Shown: positions 16,081 through 25,371 of the stretch, in pieces
Numbering within the stretch: position 1 is the stretch's first letter
Layout: the number at the start of each line of letters is the position of its first letter
Assembly: GCF_900112595.1 (NCBI RefSeq)
Contig: NZ_FOMI01000008.1
Span: 149,699 to 213,698, forward strand
DNA: 64,000 nucleotides
Direction of reading: 5' to 3'
Origin: Algibacter pectinivorans
Lineage (GTDB): Bacteria; Bacteroidota; Bacteroidia; Flavobacteriales; Flavobacteriaceae
Made by a program: the position numbers and the translations under genes
Notes under the pieces: model-generated
Databases searched by the model: none
What the model was told of the DNA's origin: nothing
What the model saw: the letters and a program-made list of their open reading frames with translations, nothing else

Positions 16081-18300
16081 TTATTTGTTTTGTTTAAATC
16101 TTTCAAATTCTGAGATGGTTTCTGTTCTAGGGAAACTATTGTTTTCTGTGTTTGTATCTGCAAATTCAAAGTTAGGATCCAAAGTTACAGAAATTACTTC
16201 TTTTTCCTTTATAAAAGTTTCTTGAATTTCGTATTCGTTCCTGCGCCATAGATCTGCAGGAAGTCTATCTATTTCGGATGTTCCATCCTTAAATTCCCAT
16301 TTTATGGTTACCGGCATAACTAAACCTCCAATGTTTTTTACAGTAATTTCATAAATATTTTTTCCAGATACTTGTTTTCGTACTTCATCTTCGTCAATTC
16401 TAGAAAGGAATTGCCCGTACGCCTTATCTGGGGTAGCGGTCATGGTAATAACTTCTGGTCCGTTACTAAAATCTTTATTAATGGTTTTGCTGCTATTAGC
16501 TTGCGATGCTATTTTAGCTTTCGATGTTGCTTTTTTGTCTTCAATATTTAACTCATCCTCATAAACTTTAAACCATTTAACATGACTTAATTCCATGTCT
16601 ACGTGGTCGGTAGTAAAAAACCATCCTCTGTAAAACCAATCTAAATCTGTTGCCGTGGCATCCTCTAAAGTTCTAAATAAATCGGCAGGGTTAGGGTGTT
16701 TGTATTTCCATCGGTTCGCATATTCTTTAAAGGCTTCATCAAAAAGTTCTTTTCCAATAATAGAATGTCTTAACATTTGCAATCCAACCGTTGGTTTTTG
16801 GTAAAAGTTAGAGCCAAATTGCGTCATAAGTTCATTATCAGAATTGGTCATTATTGGTCGTAAAATGTTCTTATCGCCACTCATAAAAGGCACAATAGTT
16901 TGCGGTGTTACACTTGCAAAACTAGGGTAGCGCTCTTTTAGTGTTCTGTGATGTAAAAAGGTATTTAAACCTTCGTCCATCCACATCCATTTTCGTTCGT
17001 CTGAACTTACAATCATAGGAAACCAATTGTGTCCAACTTCATGGATTATAGTACCAATCATAGATTGTTTAGCCTTTTCGGTTATTTCACCATTAATTGG
17101 TCTTCCGCCATTAAAGCTAATCATAGGAAATTCCATACCAATATTGGATGTGTTTACCGAAATACAAACAGGATAAGGATAATCAAAAGTAGCTTCAGAG
17201 TAAACTTCTAAACCGTGTTTAATGGCTTCGGTAGATACCTCTTGCCACACAGGTAAACCTTCTTTGGGATAAAATGACATAGCCATAACTGTATTAGTAG
17301 GTAATTTTACAGCCTGGGCATCCCAAATAAATTTTCTTGAAGAAGCGAAGGCAAAATCTCTAACATTAGTTGCATTAAATTTCCATGTTTTTTTATTGGT
17401 AGATTTTTGTTTTTCGTTGGCTATAGCTTCTTCTTTGGTAATAATCATTACGGGTTTGTCAAAAGATTTTTTGGCAGCTTCTAATCTTTTTCTTTGAGTT
17501 TTGTTTAATACAGCGTCACTATTTTGTAACTCGCCAGTGGAAGCAATTACATGATCTTCAGGTACTGTTATTTCAACTTCGTAATCTCCAAACTCTAAGG
17601 CAAATTCCCCTAATTTTTGAAATTGTTGATTTTGCCAACCTTCAGTATCGCTATACACCGCCATTCTAGGAAACCAATGGGCTATTAAATAGACAGTGTT
17701 GTCATCTTCAGGGAAATACTCATAACCTTCTCGAGATAGTAAATACATGCTTCTGTCAGTTATTGGATAAGACCAAGAGATTAATATTTTAGTGGATTCG
17801 CCAGATTTTAAAATAGTACTTAGTTTTACTTTCATCATGGTATTGTTAACCATGGTTTTTAGTTTATTATTACTGCCGTCTGTTACCGATTTTATAGAAT
17901 AACCGGCAGGAAAGTCTATGGCTCTAGTTAAAAACTGTAGGTTTCTAGTAGTCATGGAGTCTCTCATGCTATTTCTTAAGTTGCCAAAATCTTCATTTTC
18001 TTTTTTATTGACGTTTTGTTCTAGCTGAATCCATACATAACTTAAATCATCAGGAGAATTATTAAAATAGGTAATCGTTTCTTCGCCGGTTAAGGTATTA
18101 TTGGTTTCATCTATAACGGCTTTAATTTTATAGTTGGCGCGTTGCTGCCAATAATCACTTCCGGGTGCGCCACTTGCGGTTCTATACGTGTTAGGTGCGG
18201 CTATCATATTATCAATAGGTTCAAACTTGCCTTGCCAAGGTTTAGTTTGTGCCTGTACTGTAAAAAGGGAGGTAATTACAAAAAATAAGAAAAAACGCAT
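16081..18300 (-). CDS. M1-like (gluzincin) metallopeptidase, exported
   Basis: The 739-residue protein has a signal peptide (MRFFLFFVITSLFTVQAQ) and an N-terminal beta-rich M1-like domain (YKIKAVIDETNNTLTGEETITY). The zinc site HEVGHNWF has H420, E421 and H424, with E443 in WMDEGLNTFL at the M1 spacing. The usual GAMEN exopeptidase motif appears as GMEFPMISF (G-M-E-x-P), so aminopeptidase specificity is uncertain. The C-terminal part (about 560-739) is beta-structured (NIGGLVMPVTIKWEFKDGT). It would act in the periplasm or outside the cell in protein digestion. The SGNH-like gene follows in the same direction. Confidence 0.9.
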   Translation of the reverse strand: MRFFLFFVITSLFTVQAQTKPWQGKFEPIDNMIAAPNTYRTASGAPGSDYWQQRANYKIKAVIDETNNTLTGEETITYFNNSPDDLSYVWIQLEQNVNKKENEDFGNLRNSMRDSMTTRNLQFLTRAIDFPAGYSIKSVTDGSNNKLKTMVNNTMMKVKLSTILKSGESTKILISWSYPITDRSMYLLSREGYEYFPEDDNTVYLIAHWFPRMAVYSDTEGWQNQQFQKLGEFALEFGDYEVEITVPEDHVIASTGELQNSDAVLNKTQRKRLEAAKKSFDKPVMIITKEEAIANEKQKSTNKKTWKFNATNVRDFAFASSRKFIWDAQAVKLPTNTVMAMSFYPKEGLPVWQEVSTEAIKHGLEVYSEATFDYPYPVCISVNTSNIGMEFPMISFNGGRPINGEITEKAKQSMIGTIIHEVGHNWFPMIVSSDERKWMWMDEGLNTFLHHRTLKERYPSFASVTPQTIVPFMSGDKNILRPIMTNSDNELMTQFGSNFYQKPTVGLQMLRHSIIGKELFDEAFKEYANRWKYKHPNPADLFRTLEDATATDLDWFYRGWFFTTDHVDMELSHVKWFKVYEDELNIEDKKATSKAKIASQANSSKTINKDFSNGPEVITMTATPDKAYGQFLSRIDEDEVRKQVSGKNIYEITVKNIGGLVMPVTIKWEFKDGTSEIDRLPADLWRRNEYEIQETFIKEKEVISVTLDPNFEFADTNTENNSFPRTETISEFERFKQNK

Positions 18301-18429
18301 AATTTTTTAGGGTATTGAGTTAGTCATGCACAAGATAATAAATTGTTGGATGTAGTTGATAATAAACACTTAATAAGGTTGATTAAAATTAAAGTCTTAT
18401 TAAAAAAATATTAATGTCTAGTTTTAAAG

Positions 18430-18460
18430 TTGCTAAAGGGTAAAGTGTTGTTTACATTTG
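18430..18460 (+). promoter_or_regulatory. Promoter of ppa
   Basis: TTG, 20 bases, TACATTTG matches the Bacteroidota consensus. It predicts a leader of about 50 nt before the ATG at 18518. Confidence 0.65.
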
Positions 18461-18517
18461 TCTTCTTAAAAAGTAAATTTATAAGCGATATATAAAGGCT
18501 ATTAAAACTAAAGTAAT

Positions 18518-19051
18518 ATGAGTGAAAAAAAGAAACAATCTGTAACATTTGATGTGCTAATTGAAATACCTAAAGGAAGTAGAAATAAATACGAATATGA
18601 TTTTGCATTAAACAAAATTAGATTTGACCGTATGTTATTCTCTTCTATGATGTATCCTGGAGATTATGGCTTTATTCCAGAAACTTTAGCCTTAGATCAA
18701 GATCCATTAGATGTATTGGTTTTAGGGCACCAGCCCACTTACCCAATGGTTGTAATGGAAGTTAGGCCTATTGGTGTTTTTTATATGACTGATGAAAAGG
18801 GGCCGGATGAAAAAGTAATATGCGTACCTGTTTCTGATCCTATTTGGAGTAATAAAATGGATATTGCAGATTTAAACCCACATAGATTAAAAGAAATTGA
18901 ACACTTTTTTCAAGTATATAAAGATTTAGAGAAGAAAAAAGTTGATACAGGAGGATGGGGAAATGCCGAGGCAGCTCTTAAAATTTATCAAGAATGTGTT
19001 AAGCGTTATGATGAAAGTGAGCACAAGAAAAAACGAACTTTTACAATCTAA
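18518..19051 (+). CDS. ppa: Inorganic pyrophosphatase (family I)
   Basis: The 177-residue soluble enzyme splits pyrophosphate to phosphate, pulling biosynthetic reactions forward. It shows the family I signature with the metal-binding aspartates DQDPLDVLVLG, the preceding YPGDYGFIPET, the substrate lysine and tyrosine region (GSRNKYEYD), and the later DLNPHRLKEIEHFF. Length is typical of bacterial family I enzymes. It has its own promoter and a strong terminator at 19089-19116, so it is separate from the membrane pyrophosphatase gene 130 bases downstream. Confidence 0.96.
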   Translation: MSEKKKQSVTFDVLIEIPKGSRNKYEYDFALNKIRFDRMLFSSMMYPGDYGFIPETLALDQDPLDVLVLGHQPTYPMVVMEVRPIGVFYMTDEKGPDEKVICVPVSDPIWSNKMDIADLNPHRLKEIEHFFQVYKDLEKKKVDTGGWGNAEAALKIYQECVKRYDESEHKKKRTFTI

Positions 19052-19088
19052 ATTATTGGATTCTTAAAATAACTGCAAATAAAATGAG

Positions 19089-19116
19089 CCATCTTTAATT
19101 AAAGATGGTTTTTTTT
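19089..19116 (+). terminator. Terminator after ppa
   Basis: A perfect palindrome CCATCTTTAA/TTAAAGATGG is followed by eight T, between ppa and hppA. Confidence 0.9.
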
Positions 19117-19181
19117 ATCACATATATTTTCATATTTTCACTTAGTTAAAAAATTAATTAATTTAAAACCGACTAACTAAT

Positions 19182-21578
19182 ATGGAATTAATAGTAAAAT
19201 TTTTACCTCTTTTTGGTGTTGCAGCTTTAATTTTCGTTTTTCTAAAAAGCGGATGGGTTTCAAAACAAGCCGTTGGAAATGAAAAAATGTCACGTATCGC
19301 TAAAAATATAGCCGATGGCGCTATGGCTTTCTTAAAAGCCGAATACAAAGTTTTAGCCATTTTTGTAGCCGCTGTAGCGGTCTTATTGTTCTTTAAAGGA
19401 ACTAATGAAGTAGGATCTAATGGTATGGTAGCCTTATCATTTATTATTGGAGCTATTTGTTCGGCATTAGCCGGATTTATTGGTATGAAGGTAGCAACCA
19501 AAGCCAATGTAAGAACTACCGAGGCTGCTAGAACATCGCTAGGGCGCGCTCTAGAAGTAGCGTTCGCTGGTGGTGCTGTTATGGGATTAGGTGTTGTAGG
19601 TCTTGGCATTTTAGGTTTAAGTGGTTTGTTTTTTATATACCAATCCATGTGGCCTGGAGCAGAAAATTTATCAATGGTTCTTAATGTGCTTTCAGGGTTT
19701 TCTTTAGGGGCTTCATCTATTGCATTGTTTGCGCGTGTTGGTGGAGGTATTTATACTAAAGCTGCCGATGTTGGAGCAGATTTAGTTGGTAAGGTAGAAG
19801 CTGGTATTCCAGAAGATCATCCTTTAAACCCGGCAACTATTGCAGATAACGTGGGGGATAATGTTGGTGATGTTGCTGGTATGGGAGCCGATTTATTTGA
19901 ATCTTATGTCGGTTCAATTATTGGTACTATGGTATTAGGAGCGTTTATCTTAACACCTAATTTTGATGGTTTAGGAGCTGTTTACTTGCCTTTAGTGCTT
20001 GGTGCTGTAGGTATTTTAATGTCCATTTTAGGAACATTCTTTGTAAAAGTAAAAGATGGTGGAAATCCACAAACAGCGTTAAATATTGGGGAATTTGGTT
20101 CTGCAGGTTTAATGGTTGTAGCGTCTTATTTCATAATTAATTCATTAATCCCTGAGGCTGTTGAAGGTTTACCTTTTGGAGCGATGGGTGTATTTTGGGC
20201 AACAATTGCTGGTTTAGTGGCTGGTTTAGGTGTTGGTAAAATAACAGAATATTATACGGCTACAGGAAAAAAACCTGTGATGTCTATTGTTGAGCAATCC
20301 GAAACGGGAGCAGCAACAAATATTATAGCTGGTTTAGGTGTTGGTATGATGTCTACCATGATTCCAATACTTTTAATAGCTGCTGCGATTATGATTTCGC
20401 ATCATTTTGCTGGATTATATGGTATTGCTATTGCCGCGGTTGGTATGTTAGCTAACACAGGTATTCAATTAGCTGTTGATGCTTACGGACCAATTTGTGA
20501 TAATGCTGGTGGTATTGCTGAAATGGCAGAATTACCTAGTGAGGTTAGAGAACGTACAGATAAATTAGATGCTGTTGGTAATACAACGGCTGCCGTTGGA
20601 AAAGGGTTTGCTATTGCATCTGCGGCTTTAACAGCATTAGCTTTATTTGCTGCTTTTATGAAAACGGCAGGAGTTGTAGCCATTGATGTGTCTCAACCAA
20701 AAATTATGGCGGGATTATTAATTGGTGGGATGTTACCATTTGTATTTTCTGCATTATCTATGAATGCTGTTGGTCGCGCTGCTATGGCCATGATTGAAGA
20801 AGTTAGACGCCAGTTTAGAGATATACCAAAATTAAAAGCGGCTTTAGAAGTTATGAGAGCTGTTGATTCTGATATGTCTAAAGCTACTCCAGCACAAAGA
20901 GCCATTTTTGATGACGCCGATGGTGTTGCCGATTATGGAAAATGTATTGATATCTCAACTAAAGCTTCTATTAAAGAAATGGTGTTACCAGGTTTATTGG
21001 CTATTGCCGTTCCCGTTGCCATTGGTTTTTTAGGTGGCGCCGAAATGTTAGGCGGACTTCTTGCCGGTGTTACAACTTGTGGTGTGCTAATGGCTATTTT
21101 TCAGTCGAATGCCGGTGGTGCTTGGGATAATGCTAAAAAAACTATTGAGGAGCAAGGCAAGAAAGGCACAGATGCTCATAAAGCTGCTGTTGTAGGAGAT
21201 ACCGTTGGAGATCCGTTTAAGGATACTTCAGGTCCTTCTTTAAATATTTTATTAAAATTAATGTCGGTAGTTGCACTTGTAATTGCACCTAGTATTGCAA
21301 TGAATGCCAATGGGATTACCGATTATGCTAGTAATTTAAATACTAATGAACAGGTTGAAGTTTCTAAAGAAGTTAAAGTTGAAATGACGAATAATGAAGA
21401 TGGTACAGTTAAGGCAGTCGTTAAAACGGTTACTACTAAAAATGGAGAGTCTTCAACTAGTTATGAGACTTTTGAAGGTGCAGAAGCAGAAGTAAGAGCA
21501 CAAGTTAAGGCTTATAATACTGCTGATGAAAGCGTAAAAATAGAAACAAAAATTATAGATAAAGTGATTGAGAAATAA
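19182..21578 (+). CDS. hppA: Membrane-bound ion-pumping pyrophosphatase with C-terminal tail
   Basis: The 798-residue polytopic enzyme (about 16 membrane helices) couples pyrophosphate hydrolysis to H+ or Na+ export. The substrate site is plain: [39 protein letters not shown] and [15 protein letters not shown]. The segment [10 protein letters not shown] has Ala470 and Gly473 at the positions that decide potassium dependence (Ala in K+-dependent, Lys in K+-independent enzymes), so it should be K+-dependent, a group that includes Na+ pumps. After the last helix (near residue 707) there is a 91-residue acidic soluble tail, where most relatives end within about ten residues. It has its own terminator at 21618-21646. 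Confidence 0.95.
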   Translation: MELIVKFLPLFGVAALIFVFLKSGWVSKQAVGNEKMSRIAKNIADGAMAFLKAEYKVLAIFVAAVAVLLFFKGTNEVGSNGMVALSFIIGAICSALAGFIGMKVATKANVRTTEAARTSLGRALEVAFAGGAVMGLGVVGLGILGLSGLFFIYQSMWPGAENLSMVLNVLSGFSLGASSIALFARVGGGIYTKAADVGADLVGKVEAGIPEDHPLNPATIADNVGDNVGDVAGMGADLFESYVGSIIGTMVLGAFILTPNFDGLGAVYLPLVLGAVGILMSILGTFFVKVKDGGNPQTALNIGEFGSAGLMVVASYFIINSLIPEAVEGLPFGAMGVFWATIAGLVAGLGVGKITEYYTATGKKPVMSIVEQSETGAATNIIAGLGVGMMSTMIPILLIAAAIMISHHFAGLYGIAIAAVGMLANTGIQLAVDAYGPICDNAGGIAEMAELPSEVRERTDKLDAVGNTTAAVGKGFAIASAALTALALFAAFMKTAGVVAIDVSQPKIMAGLLIGGMLPFVFSALSMNAVGRAAMAMIEEVRRQFRDIPKLKAALEVMRAVDSDMSKATPAQRAIFDDADGVADYGKCIDISTKASIKEMVLPGLLAIAVPVAIGFLGGAEMLGGLLAGVTTCGVLMAIFQSNAGGAWDNAKKTIEEQGKKGTDAHKAAVVGDTVGDPFKDTSGPSLNILLKLMSVVALVIAPSIAMNANGITDYASNLNTNEQVEVSKEVKVEMTNNEDGTVKAVVKTVTTKNGESSTSYETFEGAEAEVRAQVKAYNTADESVKIETKIIDKVIEK

Positions 21579-21617
21579 ATATCTGCTCATATTTTAAAAG
21601 TTAAAATGTGTTGTCAT

Positions 21618-21646
21618 AAAAACCACGCCATTATCGTGGTTTTTTG
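21618..21646 (+). terminator. Terminator after hppA
   Basis: An AAAACCACG/CGTGGTTTT stem with a 7-base loop is followed by T residues, 40 bases past the hppA stop. Confidence 0.85.
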
Positions 21647-21661
21647 TATTTTTAAACCCAT

Positions 21662-22660
21662 ATGTTTAAGAAAGATCCGCTTCAAATAATAGCATTTCAA
21701 ACCTACGGTACCTCGAATCATTTGTATTTAAGAGGTCGCGCCATAGAAGATGAAAGTATAAACCTAGAACAACAAGGTGCTTTTAAGCTTCTTTTTAATG
21801 CATGGAAGCGTTTTGAAACCGACGAAATTAAAAATACCGAACTTAGAATTAAAGTTGGTGATGATAAGTTTTTTTACACCAAAACAGACAAGAAAGGCTA
21901 TTTCTTGATAAATGAAGTTGTTGAAAATTTAGAGACGTTTGCAAATACTGAAGGTTGGGTGCCCTTGGAGATTTCGTATAATACGAAGCATTTAAAAAGA
22001 ACTATTCAAAGTGATAATAGATTTCCAGGAAACATGCTTATTCCTTCAAAAAAGGCATCTTTTGGGGTTATTAGCGATATTGACGATACCATTTTACACA
22101 CGGGTTTAACATCTATTTTAAAATGGCGCGTCTTAATAAATACCTTGCTTACATCGGCAGGAAAACGCTTGCCGTTAGAAGGGGCACCAGAATTTTACCA
22201 CCTTTTACATCGTGGTAAAGCAGAGCAGGAGGCTAACCCTATATTTTATGTAAGCCATAGTCCATGGAATTTATATAGGTATTTGGAGTTGTTTTTAAAT
22301 AAAAATAATTTCCCTAAAGGCCCTATAATACTTAGAAGTTTCCCTAGACCGTTTGCTAAAAAGCAAAAAGGAGAAAAACCCCAAAAGCATAAGGAGATTG
22401 TAAGCATTTTAAAAACGTATCCGGATTTAAAGTTTATACTTATTGGCGATATTGGAGAGCATGATCCTTACATTTATAAGGAAGTATCGGAGTCTTTTCC
22501 GGGTAGAATTTTGGCTATTTATTTAAGAAGTGTTAACCATAAAAAGAAAATGTTACGTGTAAAGGCGTTGTATGATGGTTATAAAACTATTCCTGTGTTA
22601 TTGGTAGAGCATGCCGATGCTGTTATAGCACACGCTAGATTACATGGTTTTATAAAATAG
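21662..22660 (+). CDS. App1-like phosphatase (DUF2183)
   Basis: The 332-residue protein has the App1 catalytic domain (DUF2183). The HAD-type motif SDIDDTILHTGLTS lies near residue 140 and carries the nucleophile and acid Asp. A later ILIGDIGEHDPYIYKEV supplies the metal-binding Asp. The first 120 residues form a beta-sandwich-like region (LYLRGRAIEDE...). Yeast App1 removes phosphate from phosphatidate; bacterial members are uncharacterised, so the lipid substrate is inference. No signal peptide is seen. It starts 16 bases after the hppA terminator. Confidence 0.85.
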   Translation: MFKKDPLQIIAFQTYGTSNHLYLRGRAIEDESINLEQQGAFKLLFNAWKRFETDEIKNTELRIKVGDDKFFYTKTDKKGYFLINEVVENLETFANTEGWVPLEISYNTKHLKRTIQSDNRFPGNMLIPSKKASFGVISDIDDTILHTGLTSILKWRVLINTLLTSAGKRLPLEGAPEFYHLLHRGKAEQEANPIFYVSHSPWNLYRYLELFLNKNNFPKGPIILRSFPRPFAKKQKGEKPQKHKEIVSILKTYPDLKFILIGDIGEHDPYIYKEVSESFPGRILAIYLRSVNHKKKMLRVKALYDGYKTIPVLLVEHADAVIAHARLHGFIK

Positions 22661-22718
22661 AATCATGCTTTTTATAGATAAACCAAATTTAATTTTGTGT
22701 AATTACTTTGGCGGGTAG

Positions 22719-22880
22719 TTGCGTTAGGAATTGTAGTGGATAGCCCACAGCCCGACGCAGGAGGTGCGAGGACTTGTAACCTTTCGACTTTGCTCAAGAC
22801 AGCCTTCAAGCCCGACGTTTTACGATGGACTAAGGTTTTTAAATCTGGCTTGGTATGCGAATTAGTGAAACGTAACGCCC
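22719..22880 (-). repeat. Dispersed intergenic repeat, copy C (enlarged)
   Basis: On the minus strand it starts GGGCGTTACG and ends TTCCTAACGCAA, so the ends pair as GCGTTA/TAACGC. The right half is nearly identical to copy B (CAAGTCCTCGCACCTCCTG, CGGGCTGTGGGCTATCC). The left half carries about 70 extra bases. It fills the gap between the convergent App1-like and deoxynucleoside kinase genes. Confidence 0.85.
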
Positions 22881-22891
22881 TAAAAATTTAA

Positions 22892-23506
22892 TTAAAACAA
22901 TCCGTTTATCTCAGCATCAATAGTATTTATTACGTGTCCTAAATCTTCTTGATTATCCACAAAATCTAGATTATCTACATCAATAATAAGTAATTTACCT
23001 TTGTTGTAACCATGAATCCACGCTTCGTAACGTTCGTTTAGTCGACTTAAATAATCGATGCTAATTGAATTTTCGTAGTCGCGTCCGCGTTTATGAATTT
23101 GCGATACTAAATTTGGAATAGAACTGCGTAAATATATAAGTACATCTGGCCCTTTTACTAAAGATTCCATAAGTTCGAAAAGCGAGGTGTAGTTCTCGAA
23201 ATCGCGATTGGTCATTAAACCCATGGCGTGCAAGTTTGGTGCGAAAATATGGGCGTCTTCGTAAATAGTACGGTCTTGAATAATGTCCTTTCCGCTTTGA
23301 CGAATTTGTAAAACTTGACGAAATCTGCTGTTTAAAAAATAAACCTGAAGGTTAAAACTCCAACGTGCCATTTCGGTATAAAAATCATCTAAATATGGGT
23401 TGTCCACCACGTCTTCCAACTGGGCTTCCCAGTTGTAGTGTTTTGCTAATAATTTGGTGAGTGTAGTTTTTCCTGCGCCAATATTTCCGGCTATAGCAAT
23501 GTGCAT
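22892..23506 (-). CDS. Deoxynucleoside kinase
   Basis: The 204-residue kinase phosphorylates deoxynucleosides for salvage. It has the P-loop GNIGAGKTTLTKLLA at residue 7 and the substrate-site segment EDVVDNPYLDDFYTEM. The DRTIYEDAHIFA motif corresponds to the D/E-R-S of the dCK/dGK family, and the lid-region arginines are in IHKRGRDYE. Length fits bacterial dAK/dGK types. It lies 4 bases downstream of the start side of the secreted-protein gene ending at 23511, so the two are likely co-transcribed although no functional link is apparent. Confidence 0.9.
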   Translation of the reverse strand: MHIAIAGNIGAGKTTLTKLLAKHYNWEAQLEDVVDNPYLDDFYTEMARWSFNLQVYFLNSRFRQVLQIRQSGKDIIQDRTIYEDAHIFAPNLHAMGLMTNRDFENYTSLFELMESLVKGPDVLIYLRSSIPNLVSQIHKRGRDYENSISIDYLSRLNERYEAWIHGYNKGKLLIIDVDNLDFVDNQEDLGHVINTIDAEINGLF

Positions 23507-23510
23507 GGTG

Positions 23511-24290
23511 TTACAGTATTTTAAGTTGATATTTACTTAGGACATTATTGCTGTAAATATACAAGGTTTCGTTGACTACAAAAAACTGATTTATTAATAA
23601 ATTAGATGTATCGATGGGGATTTTTACGTCATTGTCCTTTGGTATATAAAATAATGTGTTTTCGCTTTTTAAAATAATATTTTCATTACTTTCAGTTAGA
23701 GTGGTATACCCCGTATTTTTTATTTTTTTGACTAAACTGCCAAAGTAATTATAGGTGTACAGATAGTTTTTAGTTAATAGCCAACAAAAGTTATAGTTGC
23801 TTTTTATATCTAGAACTTCGCTTTGTACAGGAGTCGTTTGTGCACGAGTGGTTTTAGTTTTATAATCAAACAATTCTAGTTTTTGTAAATCTTGGTTAAA
23901 AATCCAAAGTGTATTATCGTAACCCGTAGATATATGCGATACGTTTTTATAGGGCGATAGGGTGTTAAAATCTATTTTAAAAACTTCTGCTAAGCGATTA
24001 TCTAGTACAACAACTGTATTAAAATCATTGTAGAACAGATTAATTTTTAATGGGTTAAAGGTATTTACAATACTTAAGTTACCAAGTTGTAAGTTGTTGT
24101 AGGTTATGGTTTTAGTGTCTGTTTTTTTATGAAGAATATTGTTGTTAACATAAAATACAGTATTAAAATTATCCACCGATATTAGGGTTTCGGTTTTTAA
24201 GTTTACAGAATCTATAAACTTTATAGCTACAGATTCTTGTGCGCTAATGGAAACGAAGAAAAAAATAAAAATATAGTAAGTGTATTTCAT
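23511..24290 (-). CDS. Hypothetical exported protein, beta-propeller-like
   Basis: This 259-residue protein is not recognised by name. It has a signal peptide (MKYTYYIFIFFFVSISAQ) and then repeating units of about 40 residues that resemble propeller blades, such as NTVFYVNNNILHKKTD, NTLWIFNQDLQKLELFD and CWLLTKNYLYTYNYFG. No catalytic motif is visible. It is probably a periplasmic or surface protein. Only four bases separate it from the deoxynucleoside kinase gene downstream. Confidence 0.6.
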   Translation of the reverse strand: MKYTYYIFIFFFVSISAQESVAIKFIDSVNLKTETLISVDNFNTVFYVNNNILHKKTDTKTITYNNLQLGNLSIVNTFNPLKINLFYNDFNTVVVLDNRLAEVFKIDFNTLSPYKNVSHISTGYDNTLWIFNQDLQKLELFDYKTKTTRAQTTPVQSEVLDIKSNYNFCWLLTKNYLYTYNYFGSLVKKIKNTGYTTLTESNENIILKSENTLFYIPKDNDVKIPIDTSNLLINQFFVVNETLYIYSNNVLSKYQLKIL

Positions 24291-24429
24291 TGCAGCTTGA
24301 AAAATACAAAAATCAATCCAGTAATACGTTGGTTGTTAATAAAACGCTACTCAGCTTTTTTATTGTTTTATTTTAACTAAATATTAACTTTTTTAAATTA
24401 AACTGTTGGGTGTTGGCAAGGTCTAAACC

Positions 24430-24450
24430 GTAGTTTAAAAACTACTTTTG
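24430..24450 (+). promoter_or_regulatory. Inverted repeat fused to -7 box upstream of the GLPGLI operon
   Basis: GTAGTTT-AA-AAACTAC is a 7-bp inverted repeat whose last three bases begin the -7 element TACTTTTG (24443-24450), 31 bases before the ATG. An operator for a repressor or anti-sigma-linked control is possible. No consensus -33 box is seen, which would fit a regulated promoter. Confidence 0.45.
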
Positions 24451-24481
24451 GTTTAAAGTATAATCTTTTTATAATTTGATA

Positions 24482-25342
24482 ATGAAAAACAACAACACTA
24501 CAATTTTTACGCTAATCCTAGTTTTGCTGGTTAGTGTATCACTACATGCACAACAGGATTTTCAAGGTAAAGCTTACTATTTTTCTAAAACAACTATGGA
24601 TTTGAGTCGTTTTAATAGAGGTGGCGAGCAAATGACCGAACAGCGTAAAAAAGAGTTGGAAACGCGTTTTAAGTCTATGTTAGAAAAAACGTATGTTTTA
24701 ACTTTTAACAAGGAAGAATCCATTTTTGTTGAAGATGAAAAATTATCGTCTCCTGTAAATTCTGGAAGAGGCTTTGGAGGGTTTGCAAGTAGTTTTGCTC
24801 CAGGGCCACAATACAAAAACGTTAAGGAAAAACTGTATTTACAAGACCAAGAGTTTTTTGGAAAGCAGTTTTTAATTAAAGAAGACATGGAGCCTTTAGA
24901 GTGGGTTATGGGAAAAGAAACCAAACAAATAGGGCAATATTTATGCTTTAAAGCGACTGCTAAAAAAGTATCTAATGAAGTTGGGTTTGGGCCACCAAGA
25001 CGAGGTAACGATGATGATAAAGAAGGCGATGAGGCTAAAAAGGACGAACCAAAAATAGTTGAAGTTACAGCGTGGTACACACCACAAATACCTGTTAGCC
25101 AAGGACCAGCAGATTATTGGGGGTTGCCTGGTTTAATTTTAGAAGTAACCGCCGGCAATACGGTTATGCTTTGTTCTAAAATTGTTATTAATCCAGAAGA
25201 AAAAACTGAAATTAAAGCCCCTAAAAAGGGATCGGTTGTTACACAAGCCGAATATAAAGAGATTGTTACTAAAAAAATGGAAGAATTTAGAGCCAATCGT
25301 GGTAGAGGAAACGGAAGACCAGGCGGCGGAAGAGGGCGTTAA
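24482..25342 (+). CDS. GLPGLI family protein
   Basis: The ATG at 24482 is chosen over the TTG two codons upstream because it opens a clear signal peptide (MKNNNTTIFTLILVLLVSVS ending at HAQ). The 286-residue protein carries the family signature YWGLPGLILEV near residue 215. GLPGLI proteins are exported Bacteroidota proteins of unknown action. The last 20 residues are Gly/Arg-rich (RGRGNGRPGGGRGR), and residues about 165-185 are highly charged. The TonB-dependent receptor gene starts 29 bases downstream, a pairing often seen, and implies a joint envelope role. Confidence 0.88.
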   Translation: MKNNNTTIFTLILVLLVSVSLHAQQDFQGKAYYFSKTTMDLSRFNRGGEQMTEQRKKELETRFKSMLEKTYVLTFNKEESIFVEDEKLSSPVNSGRGFGGFASSFAPGPQYKNVKEKLYLQDQEFFGKQFLIKEDMEPLEWVMGKETKQIGQYLCFKATAKKVSNEVGFGPPRRGNDDDKEGDEAKKDEPKIVEVTAWYTPQIPVSQGPADYWGLPGLILEVTAGNTVMLCSKIVINPEEKTEIKAPKKGSVVTQAEYKEIVTKKMEEFRANRGRGNGRPGGGRGR

Positions 25343-25371
25343 TTTTTTGAATTTTTAGAAACCAATTCATA

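Noticed and set aside
19163..19648. 161-residue frame antisense to hppA
   Set aside because: It mirrors the Ala/Gly-rich hppA coding sequence; low-complexity composition and no start context.
24577..25080. 167-residue frame antisense to the GLPGLI gene
   Set aside because: Shadow of a well-supported gene; no recognisable domain.
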